NCBI GenBank assembly: GCA_009842245.1
Contig: VYFT01000003.1
Span: forward strand, 1-48,080
DNA from: Gammaproteobacteria bacterium
GTDB lineage: Bacteria; Pseudomonadota; Gammaproteobacteria; Pseudomonadales; Azotimanducaceae
Length of the DNA: 48,080 nt
Direction: 5' to 3'
The translations under genes were made by a program, and so were the position numbers. Of the stretch, positions 18,634 to 30,500 are shown piece after piece. Positions within the stretch are counted from its first letter, which is position 1; every line of letters starts with the position of its first letter. The notes below the pieces were generated by a model that ran no database searches, was not told the origin of the DNA, and saw only the letters and a list, made by a program, of their open reading frames with translations.

Positions 18634-19206
18634 ATGAATCCACACTTAAAAACTTTGCACTGGACCGTAATTGGAACGATCCTTGTGATCTTTTCCAGTG
18701 GTTGCGCTACCCTATTCAGCAAATCAGACTATCCTGTAGCTGTCGACAGTTCTCCCTCTAACATGTCATTCGCAATATACGACAGCGATGGAGAAAGTGT
18801 GCATGAAGGAACTACCCCAACAACAGTCGTTCTCAGGGCAGCAAAAGGATTTGTGAGTGGAGAGACCTACACGTTCAAGACATTCAAAGACGGTGAAGAA
18901 GTAGGATCAACAACCGTAAAGGCCACTATAAGTGGATGGTTTTGGGGCAATCTATGGCCTTTCGCTCTTATTCCTCTCAGTGATGGATATTTTTTCGATC
19001 CAACAATAGCTTCCCAAGGATCGCGTGTGATGGTATTTCTCGCTATCGATGCGGTCACGGGCGATATGTGGGCTCTACCAAAAAATGTTATGATCGAGTC
19101 AAACTATCAATCGACCAGTTCAGACGAATTAGAACTAGAAATCAAAGATCTCTCTGACGTTTCAGAGGACGAAAAGGAAGACTTGGTGTTACTACCAATG
19201 GAGTAG
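18634..19206 (+). CDS. Putative lipoprotein
   Basis: 190 residues from the ATG at 18634 with GGAG 9 nt upstream; a GTG three codons earlier is less well placed. The signal sequence ends FSSGC, a lipobox, with Ala at +2. The following VDSSPSNMSFAIYD...GTTPTTVVL matches PEGA-like repeats of surface lipoproteins. A hydrophobic patch GWFWGNLWPFALIPLSDGYFFDP could contact the membrane. The C-terminus is acidic. It is a single-gene unit closed by a strong hairpin. Function unknown. Confidence 0.75.
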   Translation: MNPHLKTLHWTVIGTILVIFSSGCATLFSKSDYPVAVDSSPSNMSFAIYDSDGESVHEGTTPTTVVLRAAKGFVSGETYTFKTFKDGEEVGSTTVKATISGWFWGNLWPFALIPLSDGYFFDPTIASQGSRVMVFLAIDAVTGDMWALPKNVMIESNYQSTSSDELELEIKDLSDVSEDEKEDLVLLPME

Positions 19207-19212
19207 TCTCGA

Positions 19213-19250
19213 TTCGCGAGCGTAGCCCGCTCGCGGAACCAAATTTTCTC
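19213..19250 (+). terminator. Rho-independent terminator after the lipoprotein gene
   Basis: CGCGAGCG, a 5-nt loop and CGCTCGCG form an 8-bp GC-rich stem extended by a G-T and a T-A pair, followed within 6 nt by TTTTCTCTT. It starts 7 bp after the lipoprotein stop codon. Confidence 0.75.
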
Positions 19251-19339
19251 TTGGCAGAATTAGAAGCTACGGAAACACCCGTTGTCGAAGAAATACTCCA
19301 ACAGCGGGAAGTATGGAGATAGAAGATCTCGAAGACGAG

Positions 19340-19378
19340 AACACAGAATTCTTTAAGAGTGTGTCGTATTCTTGTGTT
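19340..19378. repeat. Imperfect inverted repeat upstream of the 19439 gene
   Basis: AACACAGAAT and ATTCTTGTGTT are inverted copies with one extra T, separated by 18 nt. They lie 60-100 bp before the start of the ABC-2/M1-like gene and could be a regulator site. Confidence 0.35.
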
Positions 19379-19438
19379 ATTTCATCTCTGTATTTGTTTC
19401 ATTAAAGCAATATTCAATCTTTTAGCCGGATCGGGTAC

Positions 19439-22400
19439 ATGTACGCAAAGACGTTGCTAGCGTTAGCTGTCACCGAGTTAAGACTCTCCCTCAAATCCCA
19501 CCGAATAAAGTTCGTTCTTCTCTTTACTTTCTTACTGAGTGTCTTCTTTTACGTTCTCGTTGAACTACAGTATGTTCTGAGAGCTGCCGAATCCGCGAGT
19601 GTGGGAATGATGGCTCCTACTTATTTGTCCGCAACACTCGGGCACTACTTTTTAGCACTCTTCTGTTTCGTGATTGTTTTGCTTTCTTGCGATATTTGGG
19701 AAGTCGATCGCCGGATTAGGATCAATGAGGTATTGGGAGTCGTTCCAGCTTCGAACGTGCTCGTCGTAATAGGGCGGTTGTTGGGTCTAGTTTTACTACT
19801 TGCAATGACGATCGCAGTTTTTATCGTAGCGATCGCTCTTTACGGTTGGATTGCAGAGACTGCAGGCTTAGGTTATGGTAATCTGATTGAATTACACAGC
19901 GTTGCGTCGTTCCTAATTTGGGATCTAGTGCCCAATCTGACATTCTTCGGTGCGCTGACGATTCTTCTTGCTACCGTCATACGATCCAGAGTAACCGTCA
20001 TTCTAATCTCCTTAGTGGGCATCATTGTCTTCTTCTGGTTCTTCTTTCGCTTGCCTCTTAATGTAGCTGAGTTATTGGTAACTACTACTGGTGGTACATT
20101 GTTTCCATCGGAAATTGCACCCCGTTTTGTGTCGACTGAAATTCTTATCAATCGATTCTCGTTGTTGCTACTAACTACAGGATTTGTAGTGTTAGCGGGT
20201 TGTGGTTGGCGACGTCCTCTAGTACAGCGTCAGCGTTTAGTGTTACTCGGCATAAGTTCCTGCGTTTTGAGCAGTTTGACAATCTGTGGATCACTGTTTT
20301 ACCAGCAACAACGACAGCATGAAATAGACAGCTGGGTCCGCGCACACGATGCTTTGGATCTGAGTACGTTTCCTGACATTACTAGCATCAGTGGCAGTGT
20401 CGACATAGTCCCCGGTCGCAAACTTGAGCTGGACCTCTCCGTCGAATTGATCCCACCGAAGAACAACGAGCGCGACTACATGGTGTTGTCGTTGAATCCA
20501 GGATATCGAATTTCGAATCTTTGGGTACAAGACAATGAAATCAACAAACATTCCTTCGAGCAAGGGATCCTACAAATCCCGATCGATACCGTGGATGAGG
20601 ATATAGTGTCCGTCAGAATTAGAGCCCGAGGTAGACCGGATGCGCGCTTTGCTTACTTGGATGCTGGCGTCAAGACCAAAGACATTGCTGGGGAAAAGGC
20701 AAGAAATTTGTTTGCTATGGGTACTGAAAGTTTCATCTTTCATCCTAATTTCGTGGTCCTCACCACTGGGATCAAGTGGTATCCCACTTCCGGCGCTGCG
20801 ACGGGTGAAGATGATTGGGGAGTACGACCTCGAGATCTGTACAACATTGATCTCACCGTCTCGGTGCCTAAAGACTGGTTAATTGCGGGACCAGGACATC
20901 GTGAGTCAATCTCGACGGATGCGCGAAGGAAGTCACACTTTCGTATTGCACCGAAGAATCCCGTTCCCGAAATCACGTTAGCAAGCTCGAAATTCGAACG
21001 TGCGAGTGCTGTGATACAAGATGTTGAGTTTGAAGTCCTATACGCCCAACAACACCAGCGCAGATTTCGAGATATGAGTGAAATCGAAGACTCCCTCAAG
21101 ATGCGTGTTGCGAGTTTACTCTTTCATAACAGAGAGCTGGGGCTTGTCTATCCTTATGAGCAATTTTCTCTGGTGGAAGTCCCTACGTACCTGCGCGTGT
21201 ATGGTGGCGGTTGGAACATGGACACGAATTTGGGACCTCCGGGCATGGTTTTGATGAGGGAATCTTCACTCCCAACTACCAATGTTTCAATCGGCCACGA
21301 ATTGGCGTTTCAAACCTTGATTGATAGTTTATTGGAAAACACACCAGAAGACGCACTTTCTGAAGATATATTGCTATCGTCTAGTTTTTATCGCTCAGAT
21401 TTGTCTTCATACTTCAGGGGTAACGTTTTTGGCGAAGACCCAACGATTGGGTTTGCTCGCAACTTCGTTGCGTATCAAGCCTCACATACGGGGCCAGAAG
21501 CGATAGCTTTGAGTCACGTGATTGAAGAGATCGTACAACGATTGGTGTTTGACCGAAGCATATTCGAGCCTGACAGAATCGATTTAGGTGCAGGGCGATC
21601 TTTTATTTTTAATGTAGGCTTGGAAAATGCGAAAAGAAGCGTTTATGATATGTTCGATTTCAGTAATACCAAACCTGAACAAAGCCGCGAAGAGTTAGCT
21701 TTATTACACTACGGATCTGATACTGAAGTGTGGAATGATCTTGAACGGTATGCGTTGGGCGAACTTAAATTCGAGCAAGCTCCGCAGAGGTCGTCTCGAG
21801 TAATTCGTCTGAAGTCCGCGGCGATGTCGAAGCTTGTGGTTGAGATATTGGGTAAAGATTCAACTGTTCGTCTATTGGGGCACCTAGCGAACCAATACAG
21901 AGGAACAGCGTACCGTTACGAAGATTTGATCAACGCGGCTAGAGAAGTTGATTTAGACCTAGAAGAGTTAATCGGAAACTGGCTATACGCAAAAGGTCTA
22001 CCTGGCTTCATTCTGGCGGAGCCCACTATAAAACGATTACCAGACGATGCTGCGCTGAACAAAGTATTTCAAGCGAGTCTAGTCGTCCACAACGCCGAAC
22101 CGACTGATGGATTTGCAAGAGTATCGTGGCTTCACAAACAACCGCGAGGCGGCGAACGCGACAGGACTAGAGTTTATTCAAAAGCATTTTTAGTGCGTGG
22201 TAACGAATCAGTGCGATTGTCGATGGTTACTCACTGGTCTCGACCTATTGACGTCGTATATCTTGAGCCATATCTTTCACTCAATCACGAAGCGGTTCGG
22301 ATTGACATTCCAGCGCACTTCGACGTGGGTACGATCGTTAACGAGGATGCTGCTCCTTATGTTGTCGATATTGATTGGTCGCCTCCGAGCACTAGTGAAA

Positions 22401-23011
22401 TAGTTATCGACGATTTGGATGCCGGATTCGAACTAGTCTATGAGAATCCCCCTCAGACGACTATGCGAGCAGTCTCATTCGCTCGCGATTTACTAGGGAT
22501 ATCCACGGTTGACCTATGGGATCATGGACTGCCGATATATGTACCGGCACGCGGCGTGCAACCAACAAAACAGAGATGGGTACGACTATCTGATCCCAGA
22601 GCATTTGGTAAATATCGACGCACCTACGCCTTTGTATACGCAGGCAAAGCGAATAGGCCGTCTTATGCCAAGTTCAAAGCGACACTACCTACAACTGGAC
22701 AATGGCAGTTGGAGTATCACATGCCCGTCGAAGCACTAGGTCAAAATAGTCGGGAAAACGCAATTCAGCGTAGTCAAGAAAAACCAACGGATTGGTACGA
22801 GAGATTCACTCCTGGAATAACAATGATCGAAGTTCTTATAGGCGAGAAAAGGGAAGTGATCGAATTTAATGCTCCAGCAGCAGAGTATGGCTGGAACACC
22901 ATCGGTGAATTCGAAGTAGCTTCAGAGCACGCGGAAGTCTGGATCTCGGGAGCGTCAAACCGACAGACGGTTTACGCAGATGCTATTCGGTGGATCCCAC
23001 AGACACAATAA
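19439..23011 (+). CDS. ABC-2 permease fused to an inactive M1-aminopeptidase-like domain
   Basis: 1190 residues. The N-terminal 290 residues hold about seven hydrophobic helices in ABC-2 permease style. A long extracytoplasmic region follows that resembles M1 aminopeptidases, but the zinc motif HExxH reads HELAF (His620 to Phe624), the GxMEN site is GGWNMDTN near 589-596, and no clear downstream NEGFA helix is seen, so it should not be a peptidase. The last ~150 residues resemble a golvesin-type beta domain (FVYAGKANRPSYAKFKATLP...ADAIRW). Such fusions usually pair with an ABC ATPase; none is adjacent. Role unknown, possibly envelope export or sensing. Confidence 0.72.
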   Translation: MYAKTLLALAVTELRLSLKSHRIKFVLLFTFLLSVFFYVLVELQYVLRAAESASVGMMAPTYLSATLGHYFLALFCFVIVLLSCDIWEVDRRIRINEVLGVVPASNVLVVIGRLLGLVLLLAMTIAVFIVAIALYGWIAETAGLGYGNLIELHSVASFLIWDLVPNLTFFGALTILLATVIRSRVTVILISLVGIIVFFWFFFRLPLNVAELLVTTTGGTLFPSEIAPRFVSTEILINRFSLLLLTTGFVVLAGCGWRRPLVQRQRLVLLGISSCVLSSLTICGSLFYQQQRQHEIDSWVRAHDALDLSTFPDITSISGSVDIVPGRKLELDLSVELIPPKNNERDYMVLSLNPGYRISNLWVQDNEINKHSFEQGILQIPIDTVDEDIVSVRIRARGRPDARFAYLDAGVKTKDIAGEKARNLFAMGTESFIFHPNFVVLTTGIKWYPTSGAATGEDDWGVRPRDLYNIDLTVSVPKDWLIAGPGHRESISTDARRKSHFRIAPKNPVPEITLASSKFERASAVIQDVEFEVLYAQQHQRRFRDMSEIEDSLKMRVASLLFHNRELGLVYPYEQFSLVEVPTYLRVYGGGWNMDTNLGPPGMVLMRESSLPTTNVSIGHELAFQTLIDSLLENTPEDALSEDILLSSSFYRSDLSSYFRGNVFGEDPTIGFARNFVAYQASHTGPEAIALSHVIEEIVQRLVFDRSIFEPDRIDLGAGRSFIFNVGLENAKRSVYDMFDFSNTKPEQSREELALLHYGSDTEVWNDLERYALGELKFEQAPQRSSRVIRLKSAAMSKLVVEILGKDSTVRLLGHLANQYRGTAYRYEDLINAAREVDLDLEELIGNWLYAKGLPGFILAEPTIKRLPDDAALNKVFQASLVVHNAEPTDGFARVSWLHKQPRGGERDRTRVYSKAFLVRGNESVRLSMVTHWSRPIDVVYLEPYLSLNHEAVRIDIPAHFDVGTIVNEDAAPYVVDIDWSPPSTSEIVIDDLDAGFELVYENPPQTTMRAVSFARDLLGISTVDLWDHGLPIYVPARGVQPTKQRWVRLSDPRAFGKYRRTYAFVYAGKANRPSYAKFKATLPTTGQWQLEYHMPVEALGQNSRENAIQRSQEKPTDWYERFTPGITMIEVLIGEKREVIEFNAPAAEYGWNTIGEFEVASEHAEVWISGASNRQTVYADAIRWIPQTQ

Positions 23012-23050
23012 ATGTATCAGCTAAACTTCTTCGTTACCAGTTTTAGTGCG

Positions 23051-23884
23051 TTAGAAGTTATAGCGTAAACCGAACGAAGCAGAACTTACAGGTTCGATTT
23101 TCTTAAGAAAGTAGCTAGAAAATCCAACTCTTGCTGACAGTTTGTCAGTAATCTCACGTCTAATCCCTAGCGTTGCTACCGGACTAGTTTCTTCAATCGT
23201 CCATCGCAAATGTGCGGAACGATCAGTCTTGATGCTGTTCTCGAACAAGGAGTTGGTTAATCCTGCTTTCGTCTCGAGTACGAAGTCTCGAGGAAGAGAA
23301 AATTCTCTAGAAATTACAGCTGATAGGAAACGACTCTCAACTGAAGCGTAAAGAGAAGTCTCACCATCACGGTTAGTACTCAAAAAACTTTCACGCGGAC
23401 CAAATTGCAAGTTTAGTTCTAAAGACCACGAAGGCGTGATTCGATAACCTAATGCAAACTTTGGCGATAGCAATGAAATCTCCTCTGTATAGGATTTGGT
23501 TTCACGCGGTACATTGTGAACGATCAGTCCGGCATTCTCGCTGAAGATAGACTCGTCAAAAGATATCCACAAACGATCTCGCAAACCCATCTTTGCGGAC
23601 GAATCAGTAGCTAAACCGCTTCCTCGAAGGTTCAAACTTCCGGAAGACACGAAATCACTCGAACCTAGCGTCCAGGACGTCTTCCGATTTACGGGTACAT
23701 TTATTTCGGTTAATCTATCAAGACCCACACGAGCAGAAGTACTGTTGACATCTAACTCTTTCAGCGTGATGTCGTTCACGGTTGATTCAGCATCTCGGCT
23801 AGTTGAAGAGTTCTCTTCGGTCTGCGCAAACGCAATATGAAAAGAACTGAAGACCAATATCGTCGCACAAAATTTGCGATACAC
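23051..23884 (-). CDS. Outer-membrane beta-barrel protein
   Basis: 277 residues from a GTG at 23884 with AAAGGAGA 8 nt upstream; this start gives a clean signal peptide (FCATILVFSSFHIAFA, cut before QTEEN), whereas the open frame extends upstream without one. A polar linker of about 50 residues precedes alternating beta strands, ending ASFGLRYNF with a C-terminal Phe. It converges on the ABC-2/M1-like gene with a 39-bp gap. No specific family is recognised. Confidence 0.75.
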   Translation of the reverse strand: MYRKFCATILVFSSFHIAFAQTEENSSTSRDAESTVNDITLKELDVNSTSARVGLDRLTEINVPVNRKTSWTLGSSDFVSSGSLNLRGSGLATDSSAKMGLRDRLWISFDESIFSENAGLIVHNVPRETKSYTEEISLLSPKFALGYRITPSWSLELNLQFGPRESFLSTNRDGETSLYASVESRFLSAVISREFSLPRDFVLETKAGLTNSLFENSIKTDRSAHLRWTIEETSPVATLGIRREITDKLSARVGFSSYFLKKIEPVSSASFGLRYNF

Positions 23885-24359
23885 TTTTATTTCTCCTTTC
23901 AAGAATGTAAACAGAACACGTAGATTCGACACTTCGTGGCGGGCAAAGTTCAACACGCTCACGTGAAGAGTGGAAAGTGTATAAAGTGATTTTGAGTTAG
24001 TTTCCAAAAAACACATAGCGGTCAATTGAGTCACATCAGCGGACTGTTTCAAAACTAAATACGGAGTGCCTCACAGATGGAGAGAGATTACGCATCGCAT
24101 AAATAGTTGACCTTGGAAAACTCAGTGCTAGATCTTCCTCTTAGGTCATGCAACATACCGAGTGGTGCAACTGAAGCAATTCCATCAACTTTGAAGGAGA
24201 GCGACAAGAGTTCATTGCAACGAGGTATGTCAACTTACTCAACGTCCAGCTCAAAATTATTGACTAACCGCCAATTTACCCATATACGAACGTGAACCGG
24301 GCATCTGAACTGTTAGCGTCGCGGTAGTGAGTAGTCATTGTCTCGAGCCAAATCCAAGC
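23885..24359. other. Gene-free stretch
   Basis: About 475 bp between the divergent barrel gene and the small frame at 24360. No protein-like reading frame stands out. It should contain the promoter of the 23884 gene. Confidence 0.45.
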
Positions 24360-24488
24360 CTACCATTTCGTCCCCCCTTCAATTTCTTCGCTGGGAATTT
24401 CGTACGTGGCAGTATCAACATCTGAGACTTGTTTTAAACCAATTCTCTTACTGAATTGAAGTTCCGTTTTTACCGTCACCAAAGACAT
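24360..24488 (-). CDS. Possible small protein or gene fragment
   Basis: 42 codons from ATG: it begins MSLVTVKTELQFSKRIG and ends IEGGTKW. The composition looks protein-like, with strand-like and charged stretches, but there is no clear ribosome-binding site and no family I recognise. It could be the start of a truncated gene. Confidence 0.25.
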   Translation of the reverse strand: MSLVTVKTELQFSKRIGLKQVSDVDTATYEIPSEEIEGGTKW

Positions 24489-24549
24489 GGCACTTAGTTG
24501 CTAAATCGTAAATCTACAATACTGTCTCGAAGGGTTTACTCTGCAAATT

Positions 24550-27500
24550 GTGAAGCGGCTTAGAAAGGAGCGTAATTTACTCGTCGGAGTTAGCTCGCTC
24601 ATTTTCCTCCTGGTTGCGGTGGTTATCACCCTAATATGGGTAACGAAGTGGGATCAAGAACCCATTTCTAGTGAGCTAGACACTGAGGTTAATGTAAGCG
24701 CGATTGAGCAAATCATTAACTATGAGAGTACGCGGACGAAAAAACACTCCGCAGTGGGGGCGAGCAAACCCAAAGTCGCCATAGATTCGCCTCACCAAGG
24801 TGATATTTCTCGCAATGTAAATGTCAACTCATACGATGATTCGATCGTTTCTGTTGTCAAGAATGTTCGAAAGGGACGAATGGAAGCCGATGGAACGGAG
24901 AATTCCAAGAGTACCGGCGAGATTAACAATCACGAGTGGTTGAACACTAGTTCTTCGATTGATACTTTGCTGCAACAAGCTGGAGAATCAAATCGAAACT
25001 GGACATTCGGGTGGATCCAACTGAAATATCCTCTCCAATCTAAGCAAATCGAGGAAGAATTGCGTCGGTTTGGTGCAAGTGTACTGGGACAAACCGGTAA
25101 TTTGATCCGTGCGAAGGTACCCAAGAATCGCAAAAGGCTCGAAGCGATAGCACAACTTTCGTGGATAACGGGACTTGGAGCATTGCCTTCGACTTACAAA
25201 TTAGGAAGCGAACTAGAGGAGATTGTTCGAGACAGCGCCCATTGGGCACAGATACCTGTTTTTGTAGTCGTGGCGACTCCAAATATGGAGGACCTGTTTC
25301 GAAGCGAGCTTAAGAAGATAGGTTTAGTCGTAGGGCATTTTGACGCGTCTATTCGGACCTTTTCCGCGGTCTTACAGAGCAACCAACTAACCGAACTCGT
25401 GAAATTAGACTTCGTTCAAGCGGTTGAACCTATTGCTGAAGTAATGGCCTTGAATGACTCCGTTATACCTGCAATAGGCGGGGATGCTCTCCGCGATTTA
25501 GGAAATGATTTAGGTGTCTATACAGGCATCAATGGCAGATCCACTCCCATAGGATTTATGGACACTGGACTAAATACAAACCATGTAGCACTTTCCTCGT
25601 GGCGAAAAAGCATTTGCGGTAGGAATTTTGTTGAGGGGGAAGACCAAGATCTTTGGCTCGATAAAGGTGGGCACGGAAGTCATGTGTTTGGGACGATAGC
25701 GGGAAACGGCTACTTCCAACCAAAATACGCGGGAGTAGCACCTGGCGTCGAGCATATTCGAGTCGCAAAAGTTTTGAGTACGCGTGGCGAGGGAAATGAA
25801 TTGCGGACGCTTCAAGGAATGGATTTTCTAGCAGAATCTACTTCGTGCCCAGCAGAGGGTTGGACCGCTGATAGTGTGAAACCGTTGATCGTGAATATGA
25901 GCCTTGCGAGCGATAGTCTCGTTTTCGATGGTCGAACAACAGGTCCGCGCAAACTGGACTCAGTCGTGTGGACACACCGCCAACTGTATGTTGTAGCGAA
26001 CTCGAACCGAAATCTTTACGGGTACTCGAACTACGGATCGGCGAAGAACTCGTTAGCTGTGGGAGCCGCATATGACAACGGTGATATCACCTTTTTCAGC
26101 AGTCGCGGCCCCACGGTCGATGGTCGTTTGCAACCTTCGTTGGTAGGACCGGGTTCCATAGTCTTTTCTACACGAGGCGACGGGTCCTACGACGGATACA
26201 GTCTTGCGTCAGGAACAAGCGTGTCCTCACCGGTTGTTGCTGGAGTCGCTGCCTTACTCATGGACGCTTCTCCCGAGCATCGCGAAGAACCGGCGTTAGT
26301 ACGGGCGCGGTTGATGGCTAGCGCGGTGCGACCCGATGCGTGGTTCGATTCGGAAATAGTATTTCCAACAAACAACACCAATGGACCGGGGACCGAGCAA
26401 ACCAAGTACGGTATGGGTTTGATTTCCGCGCGGACGAGTGTCTCCAACCACGATGTTCCAGAAGGCTGGACAAGCTCTGGCGCGACGCTTACATTGGAGA
26501 ATGGGGAATACGCTTTCCAAGACATCGTCGTTCCAGTCGGGACCACGCGACTTGATGTCGTTATGACTTGGGATGAGCCACCGACGGACTCAATAGCCAG
26601 CACGGTATTGAACGATCTGAATCTTTGGATTGACTATCGTGCAGACTGTCAATCCGAGCCTTGTGGTGAATACTCGTCGCAGTCGAAGATCGACACTGTT
26701 GAATGGGTGATTATTCAAGATCCCGAACCGGGTACGTACCGTATCAAGGTGTCGGGAGATCGTATTTTCACCGAACCACCTCGCGCGGGTGTAGCTTGGA
26801 CGATGATACGAGGACCTGCGACACCCCAACTCACTGTGGCAGTAGACCAAACTACATTCGAGGTAGAGAACGGCGAAGATCACAACCACAGCGTGGAAGT
26901 CACCGTATCAACCAATGGTTATGTTGCTGCAGGTACTGAGCTGTATGTGGATTGTCGGACTGCCGAGAACAAACCTTGCGAATCCTTCGGTTTTGTTTCG
27001 CATGTAGTGTCAGTATTTACCCGTCGATTTTCAGGTTTTGTGCAGAGAGAAGATGGCTTTGGCACGTACTACCACAACGATCAATCCATGTATCTGGGTG
27101 AAGTCGGTCATGGCGAAGCACAGCGAGTGCGCTTACAGCTAGCTTCTGAATCGAGCGGACCATTGACGATTTACTTGACCGCGACAGCTTGGAATGCCAC
27201 TTCTGATTCTGTAGCTGTCGTTTTCCGCGAATCAAGGTCGGATACCGAACCATACATCGAGACCCAGCCAAAGCTCAATGACACGTATGAGACACCCACG
27301 GTGCTTGACAGTCAGGGAGGAGTTCTTGAAATTGATACGCTTTTGGCGACGTCAGAGCCTGGTGAGCCACAGCTAGGTTTGACGGGTCAGCGACCAACAC
27401 GATCTCTTTGGTTTCAATGGACTGCGGAGCGATCAGGGCTAGTGTCGTTTGTAGTCGCGCCTCGAGATGAATTACCCAGTTGGTATCTGGAATCTTATCT

Positions 27501-30500
27501 ACCCATATTAGACGTCTATATCGCAACTGGATACTGTTGTGGAATCGCGAGCGCTCAGTACGTTACGATCTCCCGCTGGTCTGTTCAATTTTTTGCAGAG
27601 CAAGGGAAGGAGTATCGAATTCGCGTAAGCGGTACTCACGCTTCTATGCCGATGTCTTTGAACTGGATCTTTGGCGAACGACCCCCCAATGATTACTTTG
27701 CAGATGCCATCACACTCACTGGTGCATCCGGAAGCGTCCCGGGGTACAACTTGGGAGCGACGATCGAACCAGGCGAAGTATATGGCACACTTGCTTCAAC
27801 TATTTGGTATCGATGGACCGCACCAGCAGACGGCGATTGGGAGTTTCAGATCGAAGATGCACAAGTCGTGCATTTATTGGTGTTTGTCGGTGACACTATC
27901 GATGATTTACGACTAGTTTCTGGCATCTCGGCACCGGGGGAGCCCGTTTCCGTAGCTACCGTCCAAGACGAAACTTATCACATCATGGTTGCATCGCCGA
28001 ATGCTTTTTCGGGTGGATGGACGTTCGACGATCTATCTTGGGAACTGCAAACTAAAGCCCGCAGTGGTTGGGACTGGTTTGACCTTGGATTGCAACTAGT
28101 CTCTACGGAAAGTGGGAGCGTGTCTTTAGCGCACGAGGGCTCGTTAGGTGTGGAGCCCGACGAACCTGAAACCACAGGTATTCAAACGGGATGGCTGAAA
28201 TGGATTGCTCCTGAAGACGGACGTTATACCTGGTATTGGGACAATCCAGAATTTCAACTCAGATCGTTTTCGGGTAACTCGGTTGGAGAATTAAATGTGA
28301 CCGAGTTGGGCGCAAATCTTGTCGTCGTGTCCGGGGGTAGGGAATTTGTTCTTGATGCGGTAGCGACAGACGAATATGTGATTTCTGTGGGAAGAGCCAA
28401 GGACAACAATCAGGCATATACATATTCAGAGTCTTCGACTAGTACGGAGCTACGCTGGGGAAAGACACCCACGAACAATTGGATCAGTGGGGCAATTTCA
28501 TTGAGCGGTAGCGAAGGCAATGTGACTGGTCTCAACCAGTTTGCGACGACAGGTTCTTCTTTTCGTACTCACCTGGGATATTCATCGCTATGGTATTCCT
28601 ACGAAGCAGAAGAAACAGGATGGTTCAAATTTTGGATTGAGGGTGCTAGTTCGACTGCGATACTGTCAGCCTTTCATCCGTTAGAGTCTGATCTGAACCC
28701 TGAACTAATTATGGCCTCGCGAACTACAAGGATACCGGGTGAAGGTGTCGAGGTAACTGTGTACATCGAGCGTGGCTCAACTGTACTTCTGCGTGTTGGA
28801 AGTACGCGCCCTCACTCAAGTTCAGAGTTTGAGTTGCACTGGTCTTCTACGGATCCGCCGAATTGGCTGATATATCGGGGTCGAATCGCGGAGGGACGAA
28901 GGGATGCCACGGGGCAAGTGATTTCTTCGTTGTCTGGTTTAGCGGATATGGCATTCGATTCAGACGGCGCATTTCTGTTTGTTTCCACCGACGATGGAGT
29001 CAGCGTGTTCCAGCGCGAACCCACGACTGGAAACCTGAGCTTGAAGCAGGAAATCAATGAAACAGAACCGCGTAGTTTCCTATTCTGGGATCCATATCGC
29101 GAGTGCTTATATGTGCACACCCGGGACACGTGGTGGACCATCAAATCCAGTTCAGACGACTCCTCAGAATTTGTCCTCGATCGAACGGAGTACGGTATCG
29201 GACACATAACAGACAACAAGGATCTAGGCAGTCCCGTACTCTTCATGGGTAACAACGGAGACTATTTGTACAGATCAATGCGACATGAGCAATCGATTTA
29301 CTCGTTTAACTCAGACAGTACATTCAAGTTCGTTGGCGACAACTCCGTCGTGAGTGCTGCAGTTTATCCGTCAATCAATGGTAATTATTGGTGGCGATGG
29401 CACGTTCGAGACGTGCAACTGCTTGAGCGTAAAGTTGGAAGTGGATCGTTCCAACAAATTTCGAAAGAATTTGACGCAAGTGGTTGGCGTGAGGTCACCG
29501 GTACGTTTTTTGACAAAGATGAGTACTTTTTTGCGACATCAATTGACGCACGGCCTCGAGCGAATTTTTCGATTTATTCCATTGATCGAGGAACTAGCAC
29601 TCTGATGCTGTCCACGTCAGGTCAAATTGACAATCTTAGTCTTACAGATTGCGCGGCTGCAATCCCAAGAAAAGGCTCCTATGCCGTAGATGTACTGTGT
29701 TGGTACGGTGCTTACGTAGTTGAGTACTTACCGGAATCAGGAGAAGTCGCATTGAGCGACTATCTACTTAATTTTCTGTCGAGCAGGATAGTTCCGGATC
29801 GCTTTGGTCGGCGTATTCCTTCGTATTGGCTTTCACGTGCTAGTTCAGGTTCAAGTTCTGTAGAAGCAAGTCCTGACGGCTTGCACATTTACGTCGCTAC
29901 TAATCAGCATGGAATTCTCATTTTTGAGCGTTTAGGAAATGAAACGACGGACTTGACCGATCCAGAAACGCTTCCAGTTCGGCGACTTGATCTGCTACAA
30001 GCATCCAAGAATCAAATTCAGTTCAACAACGATATAGCTGAAAACGGTTGCATCACTGCCTCGGATTGGGTGGTTGACAATGTAAGTTATTCAGTCCTTG
30101 ATTCAAAATGGCAGCATCGCTCCATCGACTCGTCATGGTCGGATATCGAAGGTACTGAAGAGATTGGACAGTTGTGCTCATACTCACCCACGGATACCAA
30201 TGATTATCGAATGGTTGCAACGTTTACACGCGATGATGAAACAATTGAATTCGCTAGTAATTTCTTTGGCGACATAGTCTATGAGCGCCTCAGTAGTTTG
30301 ACAGTTGAATCAGGTGAAATCCACCTAGATACCCTTTCCATATCCGAATGTACCGAGATTTCAGACTTAGTTGTGAACGGCGTTAATTACTCGGTGAAAG
30401 AATCAAACTGGCAGGTTCGAGACGACTCAGAAGTCGATTGGTCCGACATCGCCTCAACAGTCACCGCCGGGGAACTTTGCCCATATGACCCCAACGACAG

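Noticed and set aside
19250-19330. Short acidic frame (LAELEATETPVVEEILQQREVW) after the lipoprotein terminator
   Set aside because: Only about 25 codons before a stop, no start codon in frame; could be a remnant but cannot be supported.
21290-21315. HELAF taken as an active zinc-peptidase site
   Set aside because: The second His of HExxH is Phe624 and the other M1 motifs are altered, so an active metallopeptidase is not supported.
24107-24295. 62-codon plus-strand frame upstream of giant protease copy B
   Set aside because: Low-complexity Ser/Thr/Leu composition without protein-like pattern or start signals.
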